From the NCBI GenBank assembly GCA_946482655.1, contig CAMLSA010000084.1:1-14417 (forward strand): a stretch of DNA of 14,417 nucleotides, written 5' to 3'. Below, piece by piece: positions 13,237-14,417 of this stretch. Both the position numbers and the translations under genes were made by a program. The DNA is from an uncultured Sphingomonas sp. GTDB taxonomy: Bacteria; Pseudomonadota; Alphaproteobacteria; Sphingomonadales; Sphingomonadaceae. The stretch's first letter is position 1. The number at the start of each line of letters is the position of its first letter. Under the pieces are notes generated by a model, which was given only the letters and a program-made list of their open reading frames with translations, was not told the DNA's origin and searched no databases.

Positions 13237-13977
13237 TCAGCTTCGTGTCTTCCGCTCGGTAAAGGCGCGGATGGCAGCCTTGGCTTCAGGCGAACCGATC
13301 AAGGTGTTGTTGAGTTCATGTTCCAATGCGAAGGCTTCGGTGAGTTCAAGCCTGCCGCCTTCGAGGACAGCGCGTCGCAACGCGCGCTGAACGGGCTGGC
13401 CATAGGCGGTACAGCGCTCGGCAAGTGCGATCGCCTGTCCGAGAGGATCGCTGTCGACCATATCGACGAGGCCGATCGAAAGCGCCTCGTTTCCACTGAC
13501 AGGCTCACCAGTCAGCATCATGAGCAGCGCTCGCTGGGCGCCGATCGTTCGACTCAGCATCTGTGTGCCGCCATATCCGGCCATTACCGACAGCTTCACC
13601 TCGGGTAGGCCGAGCTTGGCGTCGGGCGTGGCGACGCGGAGCGTGCATGCCAGCGCTAGTTCGAGGCCGCCGCCCAAGGCCAAGCCATTGATCGCCGCGA
13701 CACTGAGCTTGGGATAATCGATCAACCGCTTCGCCAGCCTGTGCCAGCGCGCGACATGGCCGTCGACGTCGCTCATCGGCTCGCGAAGGTCGGTCCCCGG
13801 GCAGAAGGCTCGGCCTTCTCCCGTGATCACTATCGCTACGGAAGAGGAAAATTCCTCCCGATCCAGGGCGGATTCGATCTCGCCCAGCAGTTCCTTGTTG
13901 AGAGCATTGAGCACCTGCGGCCGGTTCAACTTGAGTATAGTGACCGCACCGCTTTTCAATTCCACCAGAGTATCCAT
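13237..13977 (-). CDS. Enoyl-CoA hydratase/isomerase (crotonase) family protein
   Basis: A 246-residue crotonase-fold protein, of normal length, that acts on CoA thioesters. Seen: LNRPQVLNALN near residue 17, the oxyanion-hole segment GRAFCPGTDL around residue 55-64, and GLALGGGLELALACTLRVA then LGLPEVKLSVMAGYGGTQ around 98-140. Both glutamates used by true enoyl-CoA hydratases (in GGGLE and LPE) are present, so hydratase activity is plausible rather than a pure isomerase. The substrate is not readable. A strong AGGGAGGA sits 6 bases before ATG 13977. No acyl-CoA dehydrogenase or thiolase is beside it; a LysR-type gene lies 313 bp upstream on the same strand. Confidence 0.92.
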   Translation of the reverse strand: MDTLVELKSGAVTILKLNRPQVLNALNKELLGEIESALDREEFSSSVAIVITGEGRAFCPGTDLREPMSDVDGHVARWHRLAKRLIDYPKLSVAAINGLALGGGLELALACTLRVATPDAKLGLPEVKLSVMAGYGGTQMLSRTIGAQRALLMMLTGEPVSGNEALSIGLVDMVDSDPLGQAIALAERCTAYGQPVQRALRRAVLEGGRLELTEAFALEHELNNTLIGSPEAKAAIRAFTERKTRS

Positions 13978-13983
13978 CGACGT

Positions 13984-13991
13984 TCCTCCCT
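13984..13991 (-). promoter_or_regulatory. Strong Shine-Dalgarno of the enoyl-CoA hydratase gene
   Basis: Minus strand reads AGGGAGGA, 6 bases before ATG 13977; it fixes the start. Confidence 0.75.
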
Positions 13992-14129
13992 TTGGCGACC
14001 CACGCGTGATGAGCCGGCTGGTTGTGCGCGGCGGATCTCATCGCCCGGCGCGGCTCCGTATCCGCGCCCGCCTCTCTGCATCTCCAACATGGCGGCATAT
14101 GGCGAGGATGCATTTACGCACATGAGAAG

Positions 14130-14162
14130 TGCGATAATGCGCCTTGGCCTATATCATTATCG
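14130..14162. promoter_or_regulatory. 9-bp inverted repeat, possible operator
   Basis: GCGATAATG (14130-14138) and CATTATCGC (14154-14162) are perfect inverted copies separated by 15 bases. The half-site centres are 24 bp apart, slightly over two helical turns. The distal arm contains the candidate -10 box of the enoyl-CoA hydratase promoter. Confidence 0.4.
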
Positions 14163-14183
14163 CCCGAATATCTGTGTGATTTA
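14155..14183 (-). promoter_or_regulatory. Possible promoter of the enoyl-CoA hydratase gene
   Basis: On the minus strand TTAAAT (14183-14178) and GATAAT (14160-14155) are 17 bases apart. The -10 is good, the -35 weak. It would give a leader of about 170 bases. Confidence 0.28.
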
Positions 14184-14290
14184 ATTCAGCCGTTACACAC
14201 CGGCGGGGAATTCCTCTCGACGATCGACCAACTTGCCGGGCTCGGCTCATGCACGCCGGCCTGGAGAGGTCGAGAGGCCTTCACTTCCGC

Positions 14291-14417
14291 TCAATTCACT
14301 GCGCTCTTGATCCAGTCGACGAAGGGTCGCACCCGCTTCTCGCGGCCTTCGCCACATTGAACCTGCATATAAATGCTGACCGGAAGATCGATGGTGATGT
14401 CAAACGGCAACGCCAGC
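14291..14417 (-). CDS. LysR-type transcriptional regulator, C-terminal end, truncated by window edge
   Basis: The last 41 codons of a minus-strand gene are visible, ending in TGA at 14291-14293. They read LALPFDITID then LPVSIYMQV and KRVRPFVDWIKSAVN. This is the usual end of a LysR substrate-binding domain of the GcvA-like kind: a short strand (L.LPF), a strand with an aromatic (SIYMQV), and a final helix with R.F.DWI. The helix-turn-helix is outside the window, so the call rests on a short C-terminus only. It is co-directional with the enoyl-CoA hydratase and 313 bp upstream of it. Confidence 0.72.
   Translation of the reverse strand, partial: LALPFDITIDLPVSIYMQVQCGEGREKRVRPFVDWIKSAVN

Larger units (their letters stand above)
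13978..14290. other. Intergenic region of 313 bp upstream of the enoyl-CoA hydratase gene
   Basis: No gene is supported. It holds the ribosome-binding site (13984-13991), a roughly 170-base candidate leader, the inverted repeat at 14130-14162 and a candidate promoter at 14155-14183. A repeat GGCCT/AGGCC just past the LysR stop has a long loop and no T-run, so it is not a confident terminator. Confidence 0.5.

Noticed and set aside
1..14417. CRISPR array, intact insertion sequence, toxin-antitoxin pair or defence operon
   Set aside because: No regularly spaced repeats, no transposase or recombinase text, and no paired small genes of known toxin type were seen on either strand.

Overview
The window is high-GC bacterial DNA. 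Its gene content (large 1,550-residue NAD-glutamate dehydrogenase, PAS_5-type protein, phaB followed by a small ribbon-helix-helix gene, alphaproteobacterial-style ferrochelatase) points to an alphaproteobacterium, most likely a sphingomonad. The taxonomic call is an inference from protein style; no 16S or other marker is present.

Layout. Positions 2-3394 (+) form one compact run: the 3' part of a molybdenum hydroxylase large subunit, hemH starting inside its stop codon (ATGA), phaB, and a 73-residue ribbon-helix-helix protein. Facing it on the minus strand, 10796 down to 3432, are a PAS-domain protein, the very large NAD-dependent glutamate dehydrogenase, and a membrane-anchored ferredoxin-reductase-like protein whose cofactor motifs are degenerate. 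tRNA-Thr(CGU) with its own terminator lies at 10967-11086 (+). A gene-poor stretch of about 1.1 kb follows. In it the 3' half of the tRNA is repeated about 835 bp downstream, the usual footprint of site-specific integration into a tRNA gene. The enclosed segment has no integrase but holds an AT-rich promoter-like patch, a perfect 22-bp palindrome and one plausible 55-codon small membrane or secreted protein gene. After that come an SDR oxidoreductase (+), a convergent crotonase-family enoyl-CoA hydratase (-), and the C-terminal end of a LysR-type regulator (-) cut by the window edge.

Most of the window is central metabolism: haem synthesis, PHB and acyl-CoA chemistry, and glutamate catabolism. 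No CRISPR array, intact insertion sequence or recognisable defence operon is visible. The parts that are not routine are the tRNA-bounded remnant with its small gene, the degenerate flavoreductase, the PAS protein with an unassigned C-terminal half, and the phaB-RHH pair with a G8 tract in the ribosome-binding site.
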